Source of the DNA: JAVKNF01 sp031537795
GTDB lineage: Bacteria; Pseudomonadota; Alphaproteobacteria; Rickettsiales; Deianiraeaceae
Reading direction: 5' to 3'
Length of the DNA stretch: 59,608 bases
Assembly (NCBI GenBank): GCA_031537795.1
Contig: JAVKNF010000024.1
Location: 1 to 59,608 of the forward strand
Made by a program: the position numbers and the translations under genes
Part shown: piece after piece, positions 36,063-44,320 of the stretch
Numbering within the stretch: position 1 is the first letter of the stretch
How the letters are laid out: every line of letters begins with the position of its first letter
The notes under the pieces: model-generated
Databases searched by the model: none
What the model saw: only the letters and a program-made list of their open reading frames with translations
Told to the model about the DNA's origin: nothing

Positions 36063-38321
36063 ATGATTAGAACTGCCTCTTTAGGTATGCCAAGAATTGG
36101 CAAAAATGGAGAATTAATTGTCGCTATAAATGAATTTCTTTCTGGGAAGTTAGAATATGAGAATATTGAAAAAATAGGCTACAAAATAAGAGAAGAAAAC
36201 AGAAATGCACAGAAAAACCACATAGATATAGTTCCTAGTAACGATTTTTCTTTATGGGGAGATTTAGTTCTTGACCACATATGCTTAATGGGAAACATTA
36301 ATAGTAGATTTTACTGGGAAGGAGGTAAAGTTCCTAATTCTATCATTGCTTCTATGATGCAAGGTCAACAGAAAGACAAATTTGACGTCTCTCCATTAAG
36401 CACAAATCATTGGTTTAACACTAATTATGTATATTTTGTGCCTGAATTTGATGATTTTGTTTTTTCTTATTCAGATAATAAACCTATTTTACAGTTTCTT
36501 GAATATAAAAATAAAAATATAAATAGTAGGCCTGTTATTTTAGGCCCTTTAAGTTATTTTATGCTAGGAAAAATAACAATCGAAAATCTTTCTAGACAAG
36601 AAATTTTAACTGAAATGATACATGTTTATAAAGAGCTTTTTATAAACTTACATAGAGTTAATGTTAAATCCATTCAGATTGATGAACCTTTCCTATCCTG
36701 CGATCTTGACATATCAACACAAAAAGACTATATTCAAATTTACAATCTAATTAATCAAATTCTTGAAAATAAAATAGATTTACATCTAAATGCTGGCTCT
36801 GGTTCAATTCTAAATAATTTAGATACAATCTCGAAATTAAATGCAAAGTCCGTTCATTTTTCATATAGAAATAACAAAGAGAATATTTCTCATATTATTT
36901 CAAAATTGAACTCAAATACTATTATTTCTTTAGGAATTGTTGACTCGAAGTCTATTTTGATAAACGACATAACTCAATCTATAGAGAATGTTGCGAAAGT
37001 TGTAGATATTGTTGGAAGTGAAAGAGTTATAATAGCTCCAGATGATTCTTTATTTTTATGTCCTTACTCAAAAAAGAACGAAAAAAACCTAGCTAAAGAA
37101 TTATCCTCATCTTTGTCTTTTACAACAGATAAACTCGAAGAGCTTTCAACGATAAGGGATGCTCTTAATTTAGGTTACTCGAAAGTTCAAGATAAAATCT
37201 CTTCAAATCTAGAAATTTTAAAGTCCTCAAAATATCTCGAAATAGTTAAAAGTAAGATATCTATAAATGATAAAGAAAGAAATCAAAATACAAAAATAAT
37301 TTCTTTTGAAGAGAAGTTAAGTTATCCTGTTATGATGATAGGTAATTTTGAGATGCAAGAAGATTCAAAGGAATCTAAAAAAGAAGATAAATCTGGAAAG
37401 ATTAGAAAAATTATCGAAGAAAATATTAAATGTCAGGAAAAATTAAATATAGATATTATATCATCTGGGCTTCCTTATATAAATAAAGATATATTTAAAT
37501 TTTATAGCCAGTCGAAAGATTCTTGTGTAGAATTAGAAAATAGTTTTATTCAGAAATCATCAACAAAAAGCACAAATCCTTATTTTATATTCTCAAATAA
37601 TTTTAATTTAGACCAAAAGATAATAGACCTGATTATAGAATATGAATCTTTCGCTATATCAAAAATGAAAGATAAATCTATCTATAAAATAACATTACCA
37701 GGTATACTTTCTATGATATTTTCAGCTTTTAAATCAAATAATGTTAATACTTATGAATTTATATTAAATTTTTCAGAGTCTATTTTTGAAAAAATAATAA
37801 AACCACTTTCAAAGCAAACAAAAACTTTGATTATTGAATTTCAAGAAACAGAAATATTCGCATCAGATTTTATTTTTCAAGGAAATACTTTTTATTCTTT
37901 TAACTTTGGAATTGTAAATAAATATCTTGAAAAAATTAAAAAACTTCTTTCAACGCTAGATAACGTGAAACCTATTCTATACTTTTCTAATTATAACTTT
38001 ATGATCTATGTAGAAGATATATTTAGAATAGAAGAATTTGCTGTTGCATTTTCTTCTTCGAATTCAAATCATTCAATTTTAGATCATTTCGTTAGTTATA
38101 AATCAGAATCAATAGTTGGAATAGGTGCTGTGGATGCTTGCGATTGCAGAGTTCCTAGTAAATCCGAAATCAATAATTCTTTAAAAAAAATTGATACTTA
38201 TTTAGATAAAGTAGGAACAATTATAATGCCTGATGCAGATTTTACAAAGAAAAGCCCAATTGATGTATATAAAACAATATCGAATTTAATGTTTGTTTTA
38301 AAAAAATATAAAGAGAAGTAA
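36063..38321 (+). CDS. MetE-like protein (cobalamin-independent methionine synthase fold) lacking the zinc site
   Basis: A 752-residue protein, the same length as E. coli MetE (753). The N-terminal half is recognisable: SLGMPRIGKNGEL (TLGFPRVG-x2-REL in MetE), HWFNTNYVYFVPEF (WFNTNYHYMVPEF), PVILGPLSYFMLGK and IQIDEPFLSCDL. The C-terminal half, which carries the zinc and homocysteine site, is eroded. The usual HMCYC segment aligns with YFSNYNF, so His641 and Cys643 are gone. The NPDCGLKTR segment aligns with MPDADFTKK, so Cys726 is Ala. The second IDEP strand has become IIEFQETEIF. Methyl transfer by the usual zinc-thiolate mechanism is not possible. The frame is intact, so a new role is likely. 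Confidence 0.85.
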   Translation: MIRTASLGMPRIGKNGELIVAINEFLSGKLEYENIEKIGYKIREENRNAQKNHIDIVPSNDFSLWGDLVLDHICLMGNINSRFYWEGGKVPNSIIASMMQGQQKDKFDVSPLSTNHWFNTNYVYFVPEFDDFVFSYSDNKPILQFLEYKNKNINSRPVILGPLSYFMLGKITIENLSRQEILTEMIHVYKELFINLHRVNVKSIQIDEPFLSCDLDISTQKDYIQIYNLINQILENKIDLHLNAGSGSILNNLDTISKLNAKSVHFSYRNNKENISHIISKLNSNTIISLGIVDSKSILINDITQSIENVAKVVDIVGSERVIIAPDDSLFLCPYSKKNEKNLAKELSSSLSFTTDKLEELSTIRDALNLGYSKVQDKISSNLEILKSSKYLEIVKSKISINDKERNQNTKIISFEEKLSYPVMMIGNFEMQEDSKESKKEDKSGKIRKIIEENIKCQEKLNIDIISSGLPYINKDIFKFYSQSKDSCVELENSFIQKSSTKSTNPYFIFSNNFNLDQKIIDLIIEYESFAISKMKDKSIYKITLPGILSMIFSAFKSNNVNTYEFILNFSESIFEKIIKPLSKQTKTLIIEFQETEIFASDFIFQGNTFYSFNFGIVNKYLEKIKKLLSTLDNVKPILYFSNYNFMIYVEDIFRIEEFAVAFSSSNSNHSILDHFVSYKSESIVGIGAVDACDCRVPSKSEINNSLKKIDTYLDKVGTIIMPDADFTKKSPIDVYKTISNLMFVLKKYKEK

Positions 38322-38347
38322 GTAATAAAAATAATATTCTTTTAAAT

Positions 38348-39412
38348 ATGTCTAATTTATATACAAAAATAAATCACAATATAACGCTAGGAGAGGTTAT
38401 TTCTTTTTTAGAAATTAAATATAAGTCAGAATTCCAAGAACAAGATCTAATCTCAAATTTCAAGACTTTAGAAGATTCAACAGTTGACGATTTAACCTTT
38501 TTAGCTTCAAATGCTATGACTGACTCTAAATATAAAGAGTTAATTAAAACATCCAGAGCAAAATATTGTCTAATTCAGAAGGAAAATTTAGAAAATCTCC
38601 CAAATACAATAAAACCAATAATAGTTGAAGAAAATCCTTATATCTTATTTTTAAAAATATATAAACATTTTTATAAAATTACAACACAGGAAGGAAAGAT
38701 AGATAATTCCGCAAAAATAGATCAGGATGCTTATATCTCCAAAGATACAATTATAGAAGAAAATGTTGTTATAGAACCTAATGTTTATATAGGAAACAAT
38801 GTTATTGTAAAAAAGAACACAAAAATAGAATCTAATGCAAGTATCAAGAATACATCAATAGGAGAGGATTGTAGAATTGGGTCCGGTTCGAGAATAGGGC
38901 AGGATGGTTTTGGTTTCCTGAATGAAAAGATTCACGGCACTCAGACTGTATATAAAATAGAGCACTTCGGAGGAGTGAAAATAGGTAACAATGTATCTAT
39001 AGGTTCAAATACATGTATTGATAGAGGTATGATGTCTGACACAATTATTGGAGATTTTACAAAAATAGATAATCTTGTCCAGATTGCTCATAATGTTCAA
39101 ATTGGATATGCAACTATGATAGCTGGTTGCACCGGAATAGCAGGTAGTGCAAAAATAGGAAATAAAGTCTTAATTGGGGGCAGAGTCTCAATTGCAGGTC
39201 ATATAAATATAGGAGATAATTCTATTGTATATGGGCAGACTTCTGTATCGAAATCTTTTCCGGCTTACTCTAAAATATTTTCTGGGTGGATGGCTGAGAA
39301 TTACAGAGATTGGGTCATAAAATTGATAGTTATTAACAAAATTGTGGATATTGTTAAGAAATTATTACTATTTAAGAAGTATTTTTATAAATTCTTTTCT
39401 TTAAAAAAATGA
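38348..39412 (+). CDS. lpxD: UDP-3-O-(3-hydroxyacyl)glucosamine N-acyltransferase
   Basis: A 354-residue LpxD. The N-terminal uridine-binding domain (about 1-105) contains VDDLTFLAS. The left-handed beta-helix of hexapeptide repeats (about 115-320) contains GQDGFGF, HFGGVKIGNNVSIGSNTCIDRG, the catalytic His region NLVQIAHNVQIG, and AGCTGIAGSAKIGNKVLIGG. A basic hydrophobic C-terminal helix follows. Third step of lipid A synthesis; lpxC is at 56.3-57.2 kb. It precedes ruvC by six bases. Confidence 0.95.
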   Translation: MSNLYTKINHNITLGEVISFLEIKYKSEFQEQDLISNFKTLEDSTVDDLTFLASNAMTDSKYKELIKTSRAKYCLIQKENLENLPNTIKPIIVEENPYILFLKIYKHFYKITTQEGKIDNSAKIDQDAYISKDTIIEENVVIEPNVYIGNNVIVKKNTKIESNASIKNTSIGEDCRIGSGSRIGQDGFGFLNEKIHGTQTVYKIEHFGGVKIGNNVSIGSNTCIDRGMMSDTIIGDFTKIDNLVQIAHNVQIGYATMIAGCTGIAGSAKIGNKVLIGGRVSIAGHINIGDNSIVYGQTSVSKSFPAYSKIFSGWMAENYRDWVIKLIVINKIVDIVKKLLLFKKYFYKFFSLKK

Positions 39413-39418
39413 AAATAA

Positions 39419-39922
39419 ATGTACAAAATATTAGGAGTTGATCCTGCTTTGAATAATTTTGGTTTTGCTATTATTTCTATAGGTAAAAAAAATGAAACGC
39501 AGGAAGTTATAGAAGCTGGAGTTATAAAAGGAAATTCAAAAGAAACTGAATTTGCTAGAGTTTCAAGTATATTATCAAAATTAGACGAAATTCATAAAAA
39601 AGAGAAATTGAATTTAATATTTATAGAGAGTCAATTTATAAAACTAAACCCAAGAACTTCACTTTCCCTTGCAACTGTAAAAGGTGCTATTTTTGGCTTC
39701 GCAGCATTAAATGAAATAAAAATAGAAGAGGTCAACCCGAAAGAAGTAAAAAAATATATAACAGGAAACGGAAATGCGAAAAAAGAAGAAATAGAGAAAA
39801 TGTTAAAAATAATGTTCCCTGACATAAAACTAAAGCAGCACGACGAAAGTGATGCTCTAGCAATAGCTATTTCTGGTTATTTTTTAAATAAAGCCAAAAG
39901 GCTATACTCAATTTATTCTTAA
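39419..39922 (+). CDS. ruvC: Holliday junction resolvase RuvC
   Basis: A 167-residue RuvC with the four acidic active-site residues: Asp8 (GVDPALNNFG), Glu70 (FIESQF), Asp142 and Asp145 (QHDESDALAIA). KLNPRTSLSLATVKGAIFGFA and the NPKEVKKYITGNGNAKKEE motif are also conserved. It cuts Holliday junctions with RuvAB; ruvA and ruvB are not in the window. Confidence 0.95.
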   Translation: MYKILGVDPALNNFGFAIISIGKKNETQEVIEAGVIKGNSKETEFARVSSILSKLDEIHKKEKLNLIFIESQFIKLNPRTSLSLATVKGAIFGFAALNEIKIEEVNPKEVKKYITGNGNAKKEEIEKMLKIMFPDIKLKQHDESDALAIAISGYFLNKAKRLYSIYS

Positions 39923-39978
39923 TTAACTTTCTATTTGATCTTTATTTTTTTAATCTAATAAAATTATTTACTCTATTC

Positions 39979-40008
39979 TTGATTATTAATTAATTTTCTA
40001 AATATACA
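39979..40008 (+). promoter_or_regulatory. Putative promoter of tRNA-Ser
   Basis: TTGATT (39979-39984), 18-base spacer, TATACA (40003-40008), ending seven bases before the tRNA 5' end at 40016. Confidence 0.45.
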
Positions 40009-40015
40009 AGAAAAA

Positions 40016-40104
40016 GGACAGGTGGCCGAGTGGTTGATGGTACACGCTTGGAAAGCGTGCGTAGTTAATAGCTACCGGGGGTTCGAATCCCTTCCTGTCC
40101 GCCA
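40016..40104 (+). tRNA. tRNA-Ser (GGA)
   Basis: 89 nt with encoded CCA. The acceptor stem pairs GGACAGG with CCTGTCC, the anticodon loop is TTGGAAA (anticodon GGA), a long variable arm (CGTAGTTAATAGCTACG-like) marks a class II tRNA, and the T-arm has GGTTCGAATCC. Discriminator G, as required for serine. Confidence 0.95.
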
Positions 40105-40378
40105 GGTGGACTTTTTAAGTATCAATTACACCAGAGAGTTCTATATTTAGAGACTAAAATTATGAAATATAACGAAGCTCTCTTTCGGTGAAAAAGCGAA
40201 GTGAGGTTGTATGATTTTTTTGAAATGCATGTATTTAAAAGAATTGGTGAAAATAGAAATTTATCTGCTGTGTGTAAAGTTGGTCTGATAATTGATTTTA
40301 TGTTGATCTCTAATAATTATCAGAGATTTGAAGCAAACTTATCTATATTCCGCAAATGCCACTTCTTGCTTACTTCAG

Positions 40379-40665
40379 TCAATAATTGCATCTGCAATTT
40401 TCTCTAAAGAACTGATATTTCTTTAAATTCAATACTGCATCTCTATTTATCTTAAATTTTATTTCATCGTCTTTATAAATTATTTTAGCTGTTAAATGTT
40501 TGACTAACACTTTACATTGCTGATTTGTTAAAGCGTTCCAATCAATTTTTCCAATTTCATCATTTTCAGCTGGTGTTAAGTTTGTGTGTTTTGCAAATAC
40601 AAACTGCCTCATTAATTCAATTTTTATTTTATCAATTTTTTCACATTTTAGTCTTTTATTTTTTA
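40379..40665 (-). pseudogene. Possible serine-recombinase C-terminal remnant
   Basis: Only the last ~90 codons of this open frame look like protein; the part above 40665 is antisense to the dioxygenase gene. KIKIELMRQFVFAKH, then WNALTNQQCKVLVKHLTAKIIYKDDEIKFKIN resembles the end of large serine recombinases (L-x4-Q-x3-(L/V)-(L/V)-x2-L-(V/T)-x-(R/K)-I-x-(V/Y)-x-D-D-x-I-x-(I/F)). No resolvase catalytic domain is present. It lies 275 bases after tRNA-Ser; 40105-40378 otherwise holds nothing I can identify apart from a short minus-strand coding-like tail. Confidence 0.3.
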
Positions 40666-40670
40666 AACCT

Positions 40671-41459
40671 ATGTCAATAATAACAACATTATTTACAATG
40701 CCAGTAATATTCTTCGGCCACGGAGGCCCGATGAATGTAATTGAAAAAAATAAATACACAAAATCTTGGGTTGAAATTGTAAAAAACTTTTCTAAAACCC
40801 AAGGCAATAATTGCAATTTCTGCTCACGGGAAACAAATGATATAAAAGTTACAAACAATAAAATTCAAAAAACAATCTATGATTTTCATGGCTTTCCTGA
40901 AAAATTATATAAAATTGAATACAATCAAAAAGGCGATCAAGAATTAGGTGAAAAAATTACAAAATTAATACTAGAATCAAGATTAGATGATTCGTGGAGT
41001 TTAGATCATAGAACTTGGTCTATTCTAACGCACATTTATCCAAAAGCAAATATACCGCTTATTCAAATTAGTATCGATAAAAACAAAACTTTAAAAGAGC
41101 ATTGTGAGTTGGCAAGAAAACTAAGAAGTTTCAGAGATGAAGGGGTTTTGATAATTGAAAGCAGAAATATCGTTCACAACCTAGGGGCAATCAAATGGAA
41201 CGAGAATCAAGATCCACACCCTTGGGCGATTAATTTTAATTCTGAAATAAAATTCCCAATTTTGAACAATGATATTGAAAAAATTCTAAATTATAAAAAT
41301 ATCAAAGGAGCCAAAGATTCAGTTCCAAATCCTGAACATTTTATACCGCTAATTTATATATTGGGATTAAAAAATAACAATGAAAAAGCTTTATTTTTTG
41401 TGGAAGGATTTGAAATGGGTTCGTTAAGTATGGATAGTTTTATTGTTAGACAAATATGA
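40671..41459 (+). CDS. ygiD: 4,5-DOPA extradiol dioxygenase-like protein (LigB/YgiD family), with compensated frameshift
   Basis: A 262-residue LigB-type protein, the same length as E. coli YgiD; the ATG at 40671 is chosen by homology. PVIFFGHGGPMNV (first metal His), IYDFHGFPEKLYKIEY, SLDHRTWSIL, IPLIQISID, ESRNIVHNLGAIKW (third His) and VEGFEMGSLSMDS are all conserved. The middle strand with the second metal His is lost in frame, reading KTQGNNCNFCSRET. In the +1 frame, 40792-40827 spells LKPKAIIAISAH, the expected sequence. A base gained near 40787-40791 and a base lost at 40827/40828 restore the frame 36 bases later but delete the His. The gene is therefore probably inactive, or these are assembly errors. 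Confidence 0.8.
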   Translation: MSIITTLFTMPVIFFGHGGPMNVIEKNKYTKSWVEIVKNFSKTQGNNCNFCSRETNDIKVTNNKIQKTIYDFHGFPEKLYKIEYNQKGDQELGEKITKLILESRLDDSWSLDHRTWSILTHIYPKANIPLIQISIDKNKTLKEHCELARKLRSFRDEGVLIIESRNIVHNLGAIKWNENQDPHPWAINFNSEIKFPILNNDIEKILNYKNIKGAKDSVPNPEHFIPLIYILGLKNNNEKALFFVEGFEMGSLSMDSFIVRQI

Positions 41460-41521
41460 AAAATCTAGATATAACCCAAAATCACCTGCATAAGCTGGTG
41501 GTGTTTATCAAGATTATTTAC

Positions 41522-41550
41522 TTGACAATAAAATTAGCTAGTAATAATGT
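41522..41550 (+). promoter_or_regulatory. Putative promoter of tRNA-Ala
   Basis: TTGACA (41522-41527), 17-base spacer, TAATGT (41545-41550), 12 bases before the tRNA 5' end. Confidence 0.45.
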
Positions 41551-41561
41551 AAAAAATAATA

Positions 41562-41637
41562 GGGGATATAGCTCAGCTGGTAGAGCATCTGCTTTGCAAG
41601 CAGAGGGTCCGGGGTTCGAGCCCCCGTGTCTCCACCA
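41562..41637 (+). tRNA. tRNA-Ala (TGC)
   Basis: 76 nt with encoded CCA. The acceptor stem pairs GGGGATA with TGTCTCC, using G-T wobbles including the alanine-type G3-T70 identity pair. The anticodon loop is TTTGCAA (anticodon TGC), the T-arm has GGTTCGAGCC, and the discriminator is A. An integrase fragment begins 85 bases downstream. Confidence 0.96.
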
Positions 41638-41722
41638 GTGATTATTGGGGGATTTAAAGGTTTGATGTTTTGATAGTAAATTCCTTTTCCTATTTATTTG
41701 CTACTTTGTGGATTAGTTTTGA

Positions 41723-42145
41723 TTAATCTTGATTTGTATTTTGAATCTCTAAATTGACGCTCTTTAAAGCTAAAATATTCTCTTTTTCGGTTCCTCTACC
41801 ATAACTATTAAGCAATACGTCTGGATTTAAAGTATGTCCAATATTTTCATTAAAAGCATATAATATAGTTGTTTTGCAATATTCTGCAATAGATCTTGTA
41901 TGTCTAAAGCTATGTGGATTTATATACTCCGGATTATTTAATTTAAAAGCTTTTTTAAAAATTCCTCTCATTGTATTTGATATTTTGATATTGTTTTTTG
42001 ATAGCATATAAATTGGATTTCCATTTATATTAAAAACTGAGTTAATTTGTGGAAACAATAAATCATTTTTATTAAAACTTTTTGATTCTAACTCACTTTT
42101 CCAATTGATAATATCATTAATTATATATATCTTTAAATTGCCCAA
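41723..42145 (-). pseudogene. Tyrosine recombinase (integrase) C-terminal fragment
   Basis: A 140-codon open frame with the C-terminal catalytic boxes of phage-type integrases: PHSFRHTRSIAEY (H-x-x-R), NIGHTLNPDVLLNSYGRG (second His and the nucleophile Tyr). The first catalytic Arg, core-binding and arm-binding domains are missing, and no continuing frame was found upstream at 42146-42300, so it is a truncated remnant. Its position next to the 3' end of tRNA-Ala is the usual place for an integrated element. Confidence 0.7.
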
Positions 42146-42283
42146 TAAAAAATGATTGTATTTCTTTAGTATATTTTGTTGAGCTTTTATTAAACAAACA
42201 CTCTGAAATTAATTTAGAAATAGAAAATATCAATAAAATAGATGGGTTACAAAAGCTAAAAGAAAGAAGAGTTGATTTCTAAT
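42131..42283 (+). pseudogene. Coding-like fragment, end of an unidentified protein
   Basis: The plus frame ending TAA at 42281-42283 reads LNCPIKNDCISLVYFVELLL, then NKHSEINLEIENINKIDGLQKLKERRVDF. Composition is protein-like and hydrophilic and it resembles the tail of a Rpn/PD-(D/E)xK-type transposase-associated nuclease, but there is no start and the evidence is weak. It is a relic inside the accessory block. Confidence 0.25.
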
Positions 42284-42312
42284 AATCATAAAATATATCA
42301 TTTCCGATATTG

Positions 42313-42358
42313 TAAATTTCATTTGATTTGATTAATGCTTTTAAATTTCATTTGATTT
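42313..42358 (+). repeat. 17-bp direct repeat in the decayed island
   Basis: TAAATTTCATTTGATTT occurs at 42313-42329 and again at 42342-42358, start to start 29 bases. It may be a small local duplication or recombination scar at the end of the sce7726-like fragment. Confidence 0.5.
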
Positions 42359-42575
42359 TCAAGCCTTTTAAATGTATATCTGCATCGCTTTTTATTTCAA
42401 AACAATGCAATTCTCTATTTATAGCAACAACATCGGGATGAAAAGATGCATTATAAATACATAATTTATCAGCAACTATTGTTGATTTGTTTTTTTGACA
42501 AATTTTAAAAATAGGGCTGTTAAAATTAGAATTACTTGTTTTTACTGCTTCTTTTATATCAATTTCTTTTAACAT
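42348..42575 (-). pseudogene. sce7726-like PD-(D/E)xK protein, N-terminal fragment
   Basis: 75 codons with SFHPDVVAINRELHCFEIKSDAD, which matches the core of sce7726-family proteins (R-x-D-(I/V)-A-V-(V/I)-N-x2-L-x-G-(Y/F)-EIKSD-x-D). The acidic EIK is the nuclease-like motif. Full members are about 180-250 residues; here the frame stops soon after the motif. Its ATG lies inside the end of the upstream transposase remnant. Probably a decayed accessory gene. Confidence 0.55.
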
Positions 42576-43241
42576 ATAATGCTTTTTTGTAAAACCAAAT
42601 CAAAAACATCTTTATTCATTCTGTTGTTATATCTAAAACAAAATTCAGCAATATAATTTTCTGCATATTTATTTGATATATGATGATAAATTCCAAATAC
42701 ACCTCTTTTTAAAATAGACCAAAAGCCCTCAATGGTGTTTGTGCAGACTTTAAATTTTTCAATTCTTTTGTTTAATCTTTCTTCTGTCTGTTCTTTTACA
42801 TATTCACCGCAGAGTGATTGACTCTATGATTATTATATTCTCTAGTCATTGAATGATAACCTTTATGTTCGTCTGTAATAACTACTAAACCCCCTTTAAC
42901 ATTCTTGTTCATTTCATTAATTAAAGCCTTTGTTTTTGTATCGTCAATTTTCATTGCATTCACACTTCCATTTCTTTCAATCATTCCAATATAATCATTT
43001 TTTCAAATATTCCTTTTGCTCTTATTCTTTCGTGCATATGTTTATTTTCAGTACGACCTCCGATATAACACTCATCAACTTCAACAAAACCACTTAACAA
43101 AGCTTCGTCTTTATCGCTGCCATCTTCATTCTTGAATGCCTCCCTATCATTTTTGACATTCTTCAAGCGGTTTTATATATAAATGTATCACATACATCCA
43201 TTTACGAAGGTCGGTCGAGGAATGTTGGAATATTATGTTTT
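42569..43241 (-). pseudogene. IS1595-family transposase, multiply frameshifted
   Basis: Read from 43241 downwards: IFQHSSTDLRKWMYVIHLYI (the end of the N-terminal region, ending at a stop), then FVEVDECYIGGRTENKH (first catalytic Asp, ORF 42981-43166), then VITDEHKGYHSM (second Asp, 42796-42984), then CTNTIEGFWSILKRGVFGIYHH (third motif, near 42730) to TAA at 42569-42571. These lie in at least three frames, so the transposase cannot be made. It differs from the remnant at 1-675 (GIYHHISNKYAENYIAEF here, GEFYQHCKSQHLKRYLCEF there), so they are separate insertions. 43242-43370 holds nothing else recognisable. Confidence 0.82.
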
Positions 43242-43372
43242 TAAAAACACTAAAACTATTCCCACAGGAACCCCCTTTAACATTCTAGGTAAATCCGCCC
43301 TATGACAGACTTGCTTACTTTTAAAATGATGACATTCTATATTTTCATTGTATCTAATTTTTATAAAATGCT

Positions 43373-44260
43373 CTATGAGTAAAATCTAAAACCAGCACTA
43401 AACATAAACATTGTACCAAAGACGATATTTAGATTAGTAAGAGTATTGTTAGTGGAAATAGCCCCAATTCCTTGAGTTACTGTAACTGGATCTATCGAGA
43501 ATTGACTCTGATTCGTAAAAAAAGAGATTTTCGCTCTTAAAAATATATCAAATTTTTTATTAGCCTTAAAAGAAATATCCCCAATTGGACCAAAACCGAA
43601 AATAAATACATCATCTCCGTTTAGGATTTTATAATTATAACCTCCAATATGAGCACCCACAGAAAGTGTTAGATTTTCAAATAGATTATAAGATGCAAGG
43701 AAATTTGCAACAAGAGCAAGCTTAAATCTTGAAGCGCCAAATTCTGAATAATCAGTAATATTTGTTAAGTTAATAGTTGGTGTTTGCCCGTATACATTTT
43801 TAGGATTCAAATTAAAGATACCCTCAAATTCAATTTTAATAATTTCTTTAAATAGATTAATACCAAAGCCCAAAGAAATTAAATTATTTCCAAAACTTCC
43901 TTTGTTTTGAGATCTATAAACATCCGAGTCTCCAAATCGAGCAGAAATATTATCTGAATAAGAGAATTCATATGTATAAGATGTAAAAAAATAGATTGCT
44001 CTTTTGAGTTGGTTTAAGTTTAATGAATTGTTATTTTTCGATTCCTTTTGTAATTCTTTTACTTTTAGATTTTTTCTTGGTTCTGAATCTTTTTCTATAT
44101 AATGATTTGTAATGTGATGATACTCTGTTATTCTTTCAATTTCTGTTTTTTGATTATTTTTTTCTTGACTCGAATCTGAAATTTCTTCAGCGTTAGAAAA
44201 GTGAAGTAAAAATAAGAAAAATAAAAAGATATAATGTGTTTTTTTGAAAAGATTCAGCAT
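43373..44260 (-). CDS. Outer-membrane beta-barrel protein
   Basis: A 295-residue protein with a basic start and signal peptide (about 1-24, ending HFSNAEE), a charged Asp/Glu/Lys linker (about 25-85) and a C-terminal beta-barrel (about 90-295). Strands are visible as YFFTSYTYEFSYSD, LISLGFGINLF, IKIEFEGIFNL, FKLALVANFLASYN, LTLSVGAHIGGYNY, FDIFLRAKISFF and the terminal TMFMFSAGFRFYS. Layout and length match the barrel protein at 17751-18752, suggesting the same family of surface antigens. Divided from the accessory block by about 130 bases. Confidence 0.65.
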   Translation of the reverse strand: MLNLFKKTHYIFLFFLFLLHFSNAEEISDSSQEKNNQKTEIERITEYHHITNHYIEKDSEPRKNLKVKELQKESKNNNSLNLNQLKRAIYFFTSYTYEFSYSDNISARFGDSDVYRSQNKGSFGNNLISLGFGINLFKEIIKIEFEGIFNLNPKNVYGQTPTINLTNITDYSEFGASRFKLALVANFLASYNLFENLTLSVGAHIGGYNYKILNGDDVFIFGFGPIGDISFKANKKFDIFLRAKISFFTNQSQFSIDPVTVTQGIGAISTNNTLTNLNIVFGTMFMFSAGFRFYS

Positions 44261-44320
44261 TTTGTTCGTTTAATTATATAATAGCACAAAAAACAGATCT
44301 ATGCAAGCAATATTTTTTTA

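Noticed and set aside
40666..40858. N-terminal part of the minus-strand frame starting at 40858
   Set aside because: It is antisense to the conserved dioxygenase gene and not protein-like; only the part below 40665 was kept, as a weak recombinase remnant.
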